DNA of 64,000 nt, from assembly GCA_029929735.1 (NCBI GenBank), contig JAKELP010000013.1, positions 6,638,222 to 6,702,221 of the forward strand, in the 5' to 3' direction. A model generated the notes under the pieces. The model was not told the origin of the DNA. It saw nothing but the letters and a program-made list of their open reading frames with translations, and did not search any database. The position numbers and the translations under genes were made by a program. Of the stretch, positions 1 to 10,964 are shown piece after piece; within the stretch, counting starts at the first letter, position 1; each line of letters begins with the position of its first letter. This DNA comes from Mimosa pudica (Eukaryota > Streptophyta > Magnoliopsida > Fabales > Fabaceae).

Positions 1-69
1 AATTTCATGGTTTCTAGTCTTCTGGTGGTACTTGCAGCTAGCGATAGATCAAATATCACAAACAATGTA

Positions 70-334
70 CTACCTCCGTTCCTAAATATAAGATCACTTT
101 GGCTAATTTGGAGAGATTAAGGAAGGTTTTCCAATGAATTAGGATTACATGATCTTACCAAAATACCCCTCACTTAAATTTAAAGGACAAATAGAGATTT
201 GAGAGAGAAGTGAGGGAGCTGAGAAGTATAGGGTAATTTGGACCAAAATTGAGACAAGATAGAAAGTGATCTTATATTTAGGAACTTATTCACTTCCCCA
301 AAGTGATCTTATATATATTTAGGAACGGAGGGAG
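70..334. mobile_element. Stowaway-type MITE, subfamily A
   Basis: A 265-bp element with terminal inverted repeats: CTACCTCCGTTCCTAAATAT on the left and the complement of ATTTAGGAACGGAGGGAG on the right. It is flanked by TA on both sides (68-69 and 335-336), the target duplication of Tc1/mariner-type Stowaway MITEs. The right arm holds a second nested copy of the TAAGATCACTTT motif. No coding capacity. Related copies lie at 10721-10964 (opposite orientation) and 32679-32932. Confidence 0.85.
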
Positions 335-356
335 TATATTCAATAATAACTGAAGT

Positions 357-358
<2 letters not shown>

Positions 359-400
<42 letters not shown>
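359..400. repeat. (TA)21 microsatellite
   Basis: Uninterrupted TA dinucleotide run. The open frame that crosses it, repeating Tyr-Ile, is an artefact of the repeat. Confidence 0.95.
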
Positions 401-403
<3 letters not shown>

Positions 404-1620
404 TTGGTTCATAATATTGTCGATGAGCTAGTGAAGAAGATAAGTGATAAGAAATCAGAGGTACGTATTGATGAAAACGAATATGAACCCAACCATCAAC
501 TTATTGTTTATACAAAAATGTGGAGGACTTGGGGAATCAAAATCTGTACAACTATACCCCAAGAAGGTAAACTTGAGCAGGCAGACAAAAATATTATATG
601 GATATATATACAAAGCTAAGTACCATTTCTATGGCCACATAAGAGTGTGTGCGTGCGCGCATCTGACTTGGCTAGTGATGTGACAAATATTGGTGGCTCT
701 AAACCCTCTTCCTCTGACCCCCTTGTAGATATGATCCCAACATAAAGGTAGCAAGATCAAATGAATAACAATAATATTATACTAATATATAACTTCCAAG
801 TATGAGAGCCAATAGAATAATAGTGAGCGAGTGTTATTTGTATGCTTCTACTTTGATAAAAAAAAAATTTGTATGCTTCTACTTGCTTGTAATGTTCTTG
901 TTTTGTGGGAGTACATCTTTTTGGGTCCACGTAGAGAGTCACTGCTATTTGTTAATTTTCAGTTTGTATATCATCGCTATATAGGCAGTAAAATGTGGAG
1001 CGACTCATGCTGGTCACACTTTAGTTTTCTTGGCTTGACTGTGACTTGCAAGGCTTCACTTGACCTTTGCAGGACACTTGCTCTTCTCTCCTATTTGTCG
1101 GCCACCCTGCCACGCAGTGGGTATATATAAGAAAATCAGTTAGTTTTGCCGGTTTCAACCATTACTTTTGTAAGTAGTGTAAATGAGATTTGACCAAATT
1201 AGACTACCTCATGTATCAAATCACCACATCATCAGTTCATCACCATGTTCTCCATCTCCCCTCCCTCTCCAAACCCCAAAATCTCAAACTCTCTTAATCA
1301 ACCATGGGACGATGGACCGGTCTCCCTCTCCAGCTCACCAAAGTTAGTTGGGTATCCAATATTATTTTTTTTAAATTTTATTTTTGTTTACTCTGATACT
1401 ATTAAGAGAAATAGAATAAAGTAGGAAAAAACACATTTAATAATTAGAGATTGTAAGGTTGAACTTTTATATTTCATTCCAATTTTGAGCTGACTGGAGC
1501 GAGCATATAATATGAGATGTAATTTCTGAAATGGTTGTGGCTCGTAAAAGCAATGGCAAGGCAAATTGTGAATTCCTTGTCCAATTAATGAGAAGAAAAC
1601 CACAAGTGCCCTTTCCACCA
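401..1620. other. Intergenic region upstream of NCED
   Basis: AT-rich, with no frame showing family similarity. A TATA-like stretch (GGGTATATATAAG, about 1119-1131) is followed about 110 bp later by a short frame starting near 1244 (Ser/Pro-rich, under 60 codons). I do not recognise it and do not call it a gene. The proximal part probably includes distal NCED promoter. Confidence 0.5.
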
Positions 1621-1625
1621 ATCCA

Positions 1626-1820
1626 CCACGTGGTCATCTCTTACGTGTCTCACGAGGTCGACCCGCATACATAAAAAACGGAATTTCTTCGTCTTCTTTA
1701 CGACGAAGAAAAGACCAATTAAATAAATAAACCAACAAGAAAAAGAAAAAAACACGAATTATCTTTTTTAAAAATGAAAAAAGAACACTTCCCTTTCAAC
1801 ATTCCCCAGCCCTATTTATA
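1626..1820 (+). promoter_or_regulatory. NCED proximal promoter: ACGT motifs and TATA box
   Basis: A perfect G-box palindrome CCACGTGG lies at 1626-1633 and a second ACGT core (ACGTGTC) at 1643-1649, about 15 bp apart. Paired ACGT elements of this kind are typical of ABA- and stress-responsive promoters bound by bZIP factors. A TATA box (TATTTATA) lies at 1813-1820, followed by a CT-rich leader (about 1850-1885) and the start codon at 1968, giving a leader of roughly 120 bases. Regulation by ABA or drought is inferred from the motifs and the known behaviour of NCED genes. Confidence 0.65.
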
Positions 1821-1967
1821 CCCAGCACTTCTCTCCCTTTGTCCCTCAAACCTCCCTTCTCTCTCTCCTTCTGTCTCTCTGACAAAACAAACAAACAAAA
1901 AGAGGCTTCGTCTTCCACTGAGAGTACTCAGAGACAGACAAGCCTAAAAGTCTAAAACAAAACCTCC

Positions 1968-3776
1968 ATGGTCATGATGGCTAGAGTAACAACCTCAACC
2001 TCAACAAGCTCTAATCCCACATGGGCTAACACCAAACCTCACTCCTCTTCCTCTTCTCTCATGGACTTGGGCTTTCCTCAAAAGTCCATCATCTCCTTCC
2101 CAAAGAAGTCCACAACCTCACAAAGAGCAATTATCCAGTGCGCCCTCAACTCTCCCTCCATATACCACCACATCATCCCCACCGATACTCCCCATGCACC
2201 TCCCTCACCCAATCCCACCCCCCACCATAACTTAAACCCCTTCCAAAAGGCCGCCTCCATTGCCCTCGACTTCGTCGAAAGCGCGTTACTCTCACGCGAC
2301 CTCCAACACCCCCTCCCCAAAACCACCGATCCACGTGTCCAAATCTCCGGAAACTTCGCTCCCGTACCCGAACACCCCGTTACACACTCCCTACCTGTAA
2401 CCGGCACAATACCGGAATGCATCTCTGGCGTCTACCTCAGAAATGGCGCCAACCCTTTGCTTCAGCCCGTTGCCGGTCACCATTTCTTTGACGGTGACGG
2501 CATGGTCCACGCCGTCAAAATTAAAGGCGGAGCTAACGGAAATGTCAGTTACTCTTGCCGTTTCACCGAAACGGAACGGCTAATCCAAGAACGTGATCTC
2601 GGCCGTCCGATTTTCCCTAAAGCCATCGGTGAACTTCACGGACATTCCGGTATCGCTCGTTTGATTCTCTTTTACTGCCGTGGCCTCGCCGGAATCCTAG
2701 ACCACCGTCACGGCGCCGGAGTCGCCAACGCCGGCTTAGTTTTCTTCAATGGCCGCCTTCTCGCCATGTCGGAAGACGACCTTCCTTATCAAGTGAGAAT
2801 CACTCCCTCCGGCGACCTTGAAACGGTAGGGAGATACAGTTTCGACGAGCAGCTTAAGACGAATATGATTGCTCATCCTAAGGTTGATCCAGAATCCGGC
2901 GAGCTTTTCGCTCTGAGCTACGACGTTGTTTCGAAGCCGTATTTGAAGTACTTTAAATTCTCCGCCGACGGAGAGAAATCGCCGGACGTGGAAATTCCTC
3001 TTCCGGCGCCGACAATGATGCATGATTTCGCGGTGACGGAGAATTACGTGGTGATTCCTGACCAGCAGGTCGTGTTCAAGCTCCAAGAGATGGTCACCGG
3101 AGGCTCGCCGGTGATCTACGATAAGAACAAGAAATCGCGGTTCGGAATTCTCGCGAAGAATGCGGAGAACGCATCGGAGATAAAATGGATTGAGTCGCCG
3201 GACACGTTTTGCTTCCATCTCTGGAATGCTTGGGAGGAGCCGGAGAATGACGAGGTGGTGGTGATAGGCTCGTGTATGACGCCGGCGGATTCGATTTTCA
3301 ACGAATGTGATGAGAAATTAGAGAGTGTGTTATCGGAAATGAGGTTGAATTTGAGTACTGGGAAGTGCACGCGCCGGCGCGTGGTTTCGGAGCCGGTTAA
3401 TCTGGAGGCGGGAATGGTGAACCGGAATCGGCTCGGGAGGAAGACCCGTTTCGTGTATTTGGCGATAGCTGAACCGTGGCCGAAGGTTTCGGGTTTTGCG
3501 AAGGTTGACTTGTTGACTGGGGAGGTGGAGAAGTATTATTATGGGGATAGAAGGTATGGTGGTGAGCCGTTTTTTTTGCCAAAAGGGAAAGATGGGGAGG
3601 AAGATGAGGGGTATATTATGGCGTTTGTTCATGATGAGAGGACGTGGAAATCTGAGCTTCAGATTGTGAATGCTAAGGATTTGAAAGTGGAGGCGACAGT
3701 GAAGTTACCTTCAAGAGTTCCGTATGGTTTTCATGGGACGTTTGTGGAGGATAAGGATTTGGCAAAGCAGGCGTAG
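1968..3776 (+). CDS. NCED: 9-cis-epoxycarotenoid dioxygenase, plastid (NCED)
   Basis: Intronless, 602 aa, the usual length for NCEDs, which cleave 9-cis-violaxanthin or 9'-cis-neoxanthin to xanthoxin, the committed step of abscisic acid synthesis in plastids. Residues 1 to about 60 are Ser/Thr-rich and acid-poor, as expected of a transit peptide. An amphipathic segment follows (about 91-110, PFQKAASIALDFVESALL), which in the family helps thylakoid association. Then comes the RPE65-type beta-propeller. The four iron-binding histidines are present by count: H303 (MIAHPK), H352 (MMHDFA), H417 (FHLWNA) and H589 (YGFHGTF). The C-terminus DLAKQA resembles NCED3-type proteins. ATG at 1968 is used; Met codons 3 and 4 are possible alternatives. 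Lack of introns is normal for NCED genes. Long antisense frames inside it are shadows. Which paralogue (NCED3 or NCED5 type) cannot be fixed. Confidence 0.96.
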   Translation: MVMMARVTTSTSTSSNPTWANTKPHSSSSSLMDLGFPQKSIISFPKKSTTSQRAIIQCALNSPSIYHHIIPTDTPHAPPSPNPTPHHNLNPFQKAASIALDFVESALLSRDLQHPLPKTTDPRVQISGNFAPVPEHPVTHSLPVTGTIPECISGVYLRNGANPLLQPVAGHHFFDGDGMVHAVKIKGGANGNVSYSCRFTETERLIQERDLGRPIFPKAIGELHGHSGIARLILFYCRGLAGILDHRHGAGVANAGLVFFNGRLLAMSEDDLPYQVRITPSGDLETVGRYSFDEQLKTNMIAHPKVDPESGELFALSYDVVSKPYLKYFKFSADGEKSPDVEIPLPAPTMMHDFAVTENYVVIPDQQVVFKLQEMVTGGSPVIYDKNKKSRFGILAKNAENASEIKWIESPDTFCFHLWNAWEEPENDEVVVIGSCMTPADSIFNECDEKLESVLSEMRLNLSTGKCTRRRVVSEPVNLEAGMVNRNRLGRKTRFVYLAIAEPWPKVSGFAKVDLLTGEVEKYYYGDRRYGGEPFFLPKGKDGEEDEGYIMAFVHDERTWKSELQIVNAKDLKVEATVKLPSRVPYGFHGTFVEDKDLAKQA

Positions 3777-4452
3777 GAAGTTTGAGGGGTTGAAGTGGAA
3801 ATTGTGAAAAGTCAGGGGCTGGTGAATGGTAATAATTCTGTTTTTTTTTTGTATAATTTTCATTTTTTGTGGGTTTTTAAAAATGTTGGGGAGGGATAAA
3901 ATAGGGGGAAAAGGAGGATTATATTTTCACCGGAGGGACTGGATGGATAGGTCCCCGGGTTCTCCTGGAATAGAAGATAGACCCCCCCAGAAAACTAAGA
4001 TTTTGTTTTTGTTCTTTTTGTGTTTTTTTTTTAAATTTCTTGGGATATATTTTGGGAACCAGTTTGTAGCTTTTCCTCTGTAGGTAAATCTAGCTCAGCT
4101 GGTTTTTGCTTTGTTTTCTTTCCTTGTATCCACTTGTATCTACACTCTTTGTATGAATCCATAGTTTTTTGTCTTGTGTGTCCTAATTTTTCATCTCATA
4201 ACTAGCTTAATATAATATCACTCAAGAAGTATATATAACAAATTTAGATGGAAAATATTTGAATAAATGTTACTTTGGGATTAAATAATTGGTGGTGTAA
4301 TAAAGTAGACACAAGTCACACTACGGAGAGAGGTGAGAAGTGAGGTAACGTGAGAAGTCAAGTGTATAGTTGAAAAGTATACGTTATTATATAATTGAGA
4401 AAAGTAAAGCATAGTTTTGATGTTTTAAAAAAAGAAAAAAGGCGATCCCCTA
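3777..4452 (+). other. NCED 3' untranslated region and flank
   Basis: T-rich sequence after the stop codon, with several T runs (3840-3850, 4024-4033). The 3' end of the transcript probably lies between about 4080 and 4220. The 85-codon open frame here (3826-4083) is low-complexity 3'UTR. Confidence 0.5.
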
Positions 4453-4534
4453 TCGGACACATGCAATAACAATGTGATAACTTCGACAATGCGTCGGACA
4501 CATGCAATAACAATGTGATAACTTCGACAATGCG
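4453..4534. repeat. Tandem duplication, 2 x 41 bp
   Basis: Two identical adjacent copies (4453-4493 and 4494-4534) beginning TCGGACACATGCAATAACAA. Nearby, GATCCCCTATC (about 4444) and GATAGGGGGG (about 4624) are roughly complementary, so the duplication may sit inside a small inverted-repeat element, but its boundaries are unclear. Confidence 0.9.
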
Positions 4535-5967
4535 TATGAATTTAATTCCAACTTTTCGGGATGGCGGTTGAAAAGTATGGGTCAGTGCATTTTTTATCCC
4601 TCCATCGCCGTATAACTCCCCGTGATAGGGGGGTACTGATAATGGACATTGTGATGGTCACATCAAATTAAGATTTATTTCATGTCATGCCAACTGAAAG
4701 TTCAATTTTGCATTTTGTTAGTTCCAAATTCATTTTTGATAAAAAAAGTTCCAAATTCATTTAAAAAAATATAAAAAACTGTTAGCAATCCAATTACTTC
4801 AAAGTCAGTTGTATATGCCACCTAAAATTTGTTTTGAAGATTGGGTGAAATGTAACCTATTTATATTGGATGCGAAATAAACAATATTTATATATATATA
4901 TGAATAAATATATGTCATACTTAGTTGAAGGATGTTTAAAGATTCTAGTCCTTGATACATTTCGGCAATACTCTGTATGATGAGAGATATTTCAAGTATA
5001 ATGGAACTAAAAAAAATTCCAACATCCTTCCTAGGAGACTATAACCAAGCGAAGTCTAAACGGAAATTCATGAAATAAGATGATGAGGTAAAATAGAGTG
5101 TCAATGACTATATATATAGTATAATGCTAAGATAATTATCATTAAAAGGTGGGCCTAATTTTGCTTGTAACTTCAAATTGTTAATAATTGTATTTTATTT
5201 TCTTTAAGAAAAAAAATTGAATGATAACAATTTCTTGTTAAAATTTAACTAAGTTCGCTAAAACTCAACTTGTGAACTTTTTTTAATATAAAAAGTTTAG
5301 GGACAGACCTGACCTCTAGCATCAATGAAAACTTACAGAGGTACTTACAAATTGGGCACCAAGAAGTTCCTCACATCAGCGAAATTCAACTCAACGATAT
5401 AGTTATGAGCAAAAACCCTTTACCAATTAGACCAATCTTTGTTGACTCAACTTTTAAACTTTATGCATGTGTCAATATCTATATGTTTTATAGTAATAAA
5501 AATAAATACATTAGCCCATAATTGACAAAATAACTAGATTTTTGCTTAATGAATGAGGGATAATAAATGAGGCTTATGAAATAAACTACTAATACTAATA
5601 GAACACTGCGACATATCAGTGTTTTATATTTGCGAGCATGCAAGATAAAGATAGCTAGTATAGTTCATCATTTGGGCAAACATTATTCAATACCGCATAA
5701 AATCACATGCTTGCAATTCATGTGACAGTGACTTCCTGTAGAATTCATCGTGACAGAATGGTAACATTTGACCCTACAATTAATATCTTGAGGTTGATAT
5801 TATGCCAAAAAACAATGGTGATTTTAAGTATATTATATTGTCGACTCTATAATTAAAATAGGTACGCAAATCATAATTATATATATACATAAAAAAGAGT
5901 CCGCATGTTTGATATGGTCGAAATTTCCCCACTGTATAAGAAGAAGAGAAGGAGTTCAAATTTAATA
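4535..5967. other. Intergenic, nothing recognised
   Basis: AT-rich DNA with stop codons in all frames and no protein or RNA gene that I can identify. Confidence 0.5.
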
Positions 5968-6200
5968 CTCCCTCCGTTCCTAAATATAAGACCTAGATAA
6001 CTTTTTTTTGAAAGATTAAAGTTGCGAAATAGGTTATTAAATCATAACATATTTGATATCTTTTTAGATTATCCATTAGCTTCTAGGTAAAATAAACTAG
6101 TTTAAGAGAAAAAATTAGGTAAATTAATTTATAATTAACTTATTTTTTGCTTTTTTTAGGATTTTTCAAAAAAGTCATCTAGGTTTAGGAACGGAGGGAG
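5968..6200. mobile_element. Stowaway-type MITE, subfamily B
   Basis: A 233-bp element running from CTCCCTCCGTTCCTAAATAT to TTTAGGAACGGAGGGAG, flanked by TA at 5966-5967 and 6201-6202. The interior contains TTAGATTATCCATTAG, shared with the copies at 7831-8061, 36938-37174 and 59719-59959 (the last inverted). Confidence 0.9.
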
Positions 6201-7830
6201 TATAATTTTCTCTTCCATGCTTCTAGTAGGAGGAGAATTATTTGATCCCTTGTTTTTTTGGTCGAATATTTCGTCCCTTGTTAGATATAATTAAATCGGG
6301 CAGCATGCATATAAGTTAGCTAGTAAAGATTCTCCCTGCTCAGGCGAAGTAGTCACCACAAAAATTAAAGTTGGACTAGGGAGTTACTTGAAATAAATTA
6401 CATTTTAATATCAAAGTAATAAATTATCATATTATATATTTATGTGTGTCTGTATTTATTAATAATAATCAGAATTTCTTCTAATTTGCCGGAGAATGAA
6501 TAATGGCCATAGCTTTGCAAAAGGTGTATTAAGACATTTGACAGTTACTTGATTAGAGAAGACAACAAGGAGAAAAAATGTGGTTCCCACTTGCTTCTTA
6601 TCGCAGGTTGTTTTTTCCACTCTCTCACTTCACTTGTTTGTTTTCTATAAAGTCCACTTCATAGTTGGACCCTACTAAAAGTCCTCCTTTTTTTAAGAAA
6701 AAAAAAAATTTCTGGTTATTCTTGTGCCTTTTTTCCTGTTCGGTAAATGTTTGTTTTATGAGAAACACTTTTCAAGATCCATTTATTCATTTATTGGTTG
6801 ATGGTTGATAACTTGATATTATTAACTTGTTCACCCACTCGTTGCCACTTTCCTCTACGTTATTATTTTCCGCGAAGTTCCAAATTAACCACAGAATTAA
6901 AACACGAGTATCTTTTACGACTTTATTTGTTTATAAGTCATATATATCTTTTACGACTTTGTCCCAATTAATTAAATGTCTTTATTATATGAAATGCGAA
7001 TTAGAATTACCATACATCATATATTGAAAACGCACAAACAAATAATAATGGAGAAACAACAGAATGATTCATTTTGAGCTTGAACGGGGTTATAAAAGTC
7101 ATGAAAATAAATGACTTAGACATAATATTGTGAAATAATACATTAAAGGTACTTTATTACTATATTAGGCTATTAGCGTGTGTATGTTCCATCATTTTTT
7201 TAGGAAAAATTACACTAGAGGTTATGTAAAATAATATTTAATAACAATTGAAGGATCTCAAACTACATTCTTTTGGAGTGACTAAATTTTAAAATTATAA
7301 TTTTAAAATATACTGTATTATCCATAATTACTGTTATATTTTCTACATCCAATAACATATAAAGCTAAGGTTAGCAGGAATTGAAACAAGAAGGATAAGA
7401 AAGTCTGTGATAATTTTATATTTTAAAATTTGGTCCTTCTAAAAAATATAAATTTTAAGGTTGTTCTTATTAAATATTTTTTACAGGCCCTTTAGGGTGA
7501 TCCTCCCTATTTTTGTTCTATAGCTGCCTTTTTATTTGTCTATGGTAAGGATTACACCAACCGATCTTTTTAACAAGAAAATAACGGGAAGCTGCTAACT
7601 AATACATATGGTTGATATGATTGTTTTTACCAATGGGAGAGAGGATCGTGAAAGTGATTTTATAACAACCTACTCTTCCGGCTTCGAATCTTTATTTATA
7701 GCCAGTTATTGAAATTAAATATGCATGTGTGTGTAATGCATGCATTCATGCTAGTTTATTTTTTAAAATACAACTAACTTTGACAAATCTAAAATATTGC
7801 TAGTACACTAAGAAAATAAAAGAGTTTATA
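6201..7830. other. Intergenic, nothing recognised
   Basis: AT-rich. The 66-codon frame at 6827-7027 has no family features and I do not call it a gene. Confidence 0.5.
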
Positions 7831-8061
7831 CTACCTCCGGTCCTTAATATAGGACCTAATTGATTTTTTTTGGAGAGATTAAGGTTTTGAAATAGGTTAT
7901 TAAATGATGACATATTTGATATATTTTTAGATTATCCATTAGTTTATAGGTAAAATAAATTAGTTTAAGGAAAAAATTAGGTAAATCAATTTATAATTAA
8001 CTTATTTTGTTTTTTTAAGAATTTTCTAGAAAAAGTCGTCTTATATTTAGTACCCAGGGAG
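7831..8061. mobile_element. Stowaway-type MITE, subfamily B (diverged ends)
   Basis: Starts CTACCTCCGGTCC and ends ACCCAGGGAG with TA flanks at 7829-7830 and 8062-8063. The interior matches 5968-6200 closely over the region around the TTAGATTATCCATTAG motif. The right terminal repeat is degraded. Confidence 0.85.
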
Positions 8062-9381
8062 TATATCTTAATAGACTCAATATTTGACTTGTGTAGGTGA
8101 GATCTGGCTCTTCTTGGCCCTCTACTCTTCTCTCCCTTTTCTTTAATTTTTAATTGGTAAGAACTCTTTTCTCATATTTGCCGCAAGTATTTTTCACAGT
8201 GTCTCCCATTCTAGCGCCAGAATGGGAACATTCATATTTTACATCAGTCAAAGCCGGCTTTGACTAGAGATGGAAACAAATAACAATCATATCTTACATC
8301 AGTCTACTTTTATTTCCATTTTTTTGTACGAAATTAAGTTGGCTTCGGATTTAGACAACAACAAACTTCATTTAGCAGTTTTGACTCGTGATTGTATAGG
8401 CTATGATTCAATGATTATTATTGTCTCATATATTGTTGACTACTAAATCCCATAGGACTATCATGGATTGTTGGTAATGGCAAACCCAAGACGTATTTTT
8501 GGATCAAGACTTTATTGTTAATTGTGCAATTGATAGTGGGAATTCCTTCTACCCAACTTTCATTTTTCATGATAATGTTTGTGATTTTTTTTGTTTGCCT
8601 CAAATATGTTCATAGAGATTCTTCAAAAACAAATTTGGTTAGTTTATTGTCAATATGAGGTATGAATCCCTAAGTATGGTTCTTCAAACAACCATTAGGC
8701 ACAATGACTAGTGATGACATAGCTTTTTCTTGGCAATCATAGCTCTCTCCTACTTATATCAGGTTTTTGTTATTTCTATGATTTTTATCTATTGTTATTT
8801 GGGCTTTCTTGTACATGCAGAAATTTTCTTTTGTGCTTGTATCTCTTTTCCTTATACAATGAAAAAATATGTACTTTTCGAAAAAGATTACAAATATTAA
8901 CCCGTATAATATTTCTTATATTTTGAAAGAATAAATCAGTGATTTAAAAATAAATAAATATTTATCTTATTTAATCTAAATTGAAAAAACCTTCGTTATG
9001 TCGATTACATAACACGCTCATACAGTGTGTGATGTGTGTGTGTGCACAATAAAGTTTTTTCACACTTAGCTTGGCTTTACTCCGATCCCCAGCTTTTGAC
9101 TTGATGAATAAAATAGCTATTTTGCCAGTGGCTGTTGGGCCCAGCCTTTATACCATTTTCTCAAAATTAATCGAGAACATTTAGATATGGAAAAATTAAT
9201 TAAAGAAATCAAATTATCCCTCCCCCTCTCCTCTCCCTGATTTTTTAACTGGTCTTTGTAATGTAGTCTTAAATAATAAAGACTACTCTACTGATGGAGA
9301 ATATATATTAACGTCCTTCATCTGCCTATCATTTCTCCACCATTTTGCAAAGTTTAGAATCCACATTAGTCATTTAAAATA
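8062..9381. other. Intergenic, nothing recognised
   Basis: AT-rich, with short frames only. No coding signal supported. Confidence 0.5.
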
Positions 9382-9959
9382 GGGTAAAGGTGCAAAAATA
9401 GTCACCGTAAATTTAAAAATGGGCACTTATAACTCTCGTAAATTTAAGGGGCAAAACCGTACACTGTAAACCAAAATGGAGAAAAACAGTACATTGTAAA
9501 CCAAAATGAGGCAAAAGTAATATCTCTGAACATTTTCCAGACATGGGATCCACTATCAGTAAATAACGTGTCAATTCTAAAATCCATGTGGAAGCTGAAA
9601 TGCATCCAGTTGAACCTCAAATCACTTGAAACGAACCCTAAACCCCCAAATCATTTCGATTAGAAACCAAATAGAACCCCAAATCATGTGAAATTCACCT
9701 TACTTCTTCGTAATCATCTAAAAAAATAAAGTCTCATCTTAAAAAATAAAGTCCATCAACATATTGCAGCTATAAATGTATGACATGTCATTTACTGACG
9801 GTGGGGCCACGTCTGGAAAACGTCTGTTTAACTCTGCCTAACAGAGAGGTTACTTTTACCCCATTTTGGTTTACAGTATACAGTTTTGCCCCCTTAAATT
9901 TTCCAGAGTTATAAGTGCCCATTTTTAAATTTACGGTGGCTACTTTTGCACATTTGCCC
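9382..9959. mobile_element. Nonautonomous Mutator-like element (MULE-type MITE)
   Basis: A 578-bp element with long terminal inverted repeats. The left end is GGGTAAAGGTGCAAAAATAG and the right end read on the minus strand is GGGCAAATGTGCAAAAGTAG. Similarity continues about 170-190 bp inward (left to about 9573, right from about 9778). It is flanked by a perfect 9-bp direct repeat TTTAAAATA (9373-9381 and 9960-9968), the target duplication typical of Mutator-like elements. The left arm has a small internal duplication around the CTGTAAACCAAAATG motif. The ~200-bp centre has repeated AAATCAT-type subrepeats and no transposase. The 73-codon minus frame here is repeat sequence, not a gene. Confidence 0.85.
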
Positions 9960-10720
9960 TTTAAAATATCCATAGACTGTATATTTGTATATCGATCGGC
10001 TCTCGCCATGCATTAGTGTTTATTGCTATTTCTTTATTTATTCTATATTCTGCTCATATCTTATTCCATGAACAAATAATTGTTAGTGTTTTTGTAAAGG
10101 TTCTTTGAGCTATAAGATTTGTCTTCATTGCCATTGAATGTCAATATATCCAAGTCAAATTTTATTTTAAAATAGTCGCATGCATGGTATACCATGTGTA
10201 GTTCTAGATGTATGAGTGGTGGACACTAACAAACTTGTGAACTTAATTAAGAAAGCGACAAGTCGAGAGCATTAACACGGATTAAGTGGTCGTCTTCTCT
10301 GTACTTTGCGTTTGTCTGCCATGTAACTATATATACATATTCTTGGTTCTCTGCCACTAATAAAGCTATCGATGTGGATGCTTTGGTTTTGACCTTAAAC
10401 CACTTCTTCACTTTTAATTAAAGTCTTCGTCACACCTACATACGTGCTTGCTTCTTCTAAAAAATATTGGCGCTACAATTTTTGTTTCGCCAATTACTTA
10501 CCTCTTTTAAGTTACAACTTTTGAACACCTGGATTCTGACTCCTTCAATAGTACTCAAATACATGTCTTAATGCGTCGCGCCATATACACTTTTAATACT
10601 CAAAGTAAGAAAGCGCCGTGTGTGTGCTCGCGCGCCAAGTCCAAAATGTCCATATGAAAGTTCTAATGAATCTATCTTGTTCGTGCATCTGGACTTCTAT
10701 AAAACAAACTCTAATTAATA
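9960..10720. other. Intergenic, nothing recognised
   Basis: AT-rich spacer between two small transposons. No gene supported. Confidence 0.5.
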
Positions 10721-10964
10721 CTCCCTTCGTTCCTAAATATAAGATCACTTTGGGGAAGTGAATAAGTTCCTAAATATAAGATCATTTCCTATTTTATCTC
10801 AAGTTTTGCCCAAACTACCCTTATACTCCTTCTTTTCATTGAAAACCCTCCTCCTTTTAAAGTTTAAGTAATTGAGGGGATTTTGGGAAGATCATGTAAT
10901 TTTATTGTCTTCCTTAATCTCCTCAAATTAACCAAAGTGATCTTATATTTAGAAACAGAGAGAG
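10721..10964. mobile_element. Stowaway-type MITE, subfamily A (inverted)
   Basis: Begins CTCCCTTCGTTCCTAAATAT and ends ATTTAGAAACAGAGAGAG with TA flanks at 10719-10720 and 10965-10966. The doubled TAAGATCA motif is at the left end here, so it lies opposite in orientation to 70-334. Confidence 0.88.

Noticed and set aside
356..619. 87-codon frame starting in the (TA)n repeat
   Set aside because: The N-terminus is repeating Tyr-Ile from the microsatellite, and the rest shows no family features.
2078..3632. Several open frames of 60-160 codons on the minus strand across NCED
   Set aside because: They are antisense shadows of the GC-rich NCED coding sequence with no features of their own.
9788..10009. 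73-codon minus frame
   Set aside because: It lies in the terminal inverted repeat of the MULE-type MITE and mirrors the other arm.
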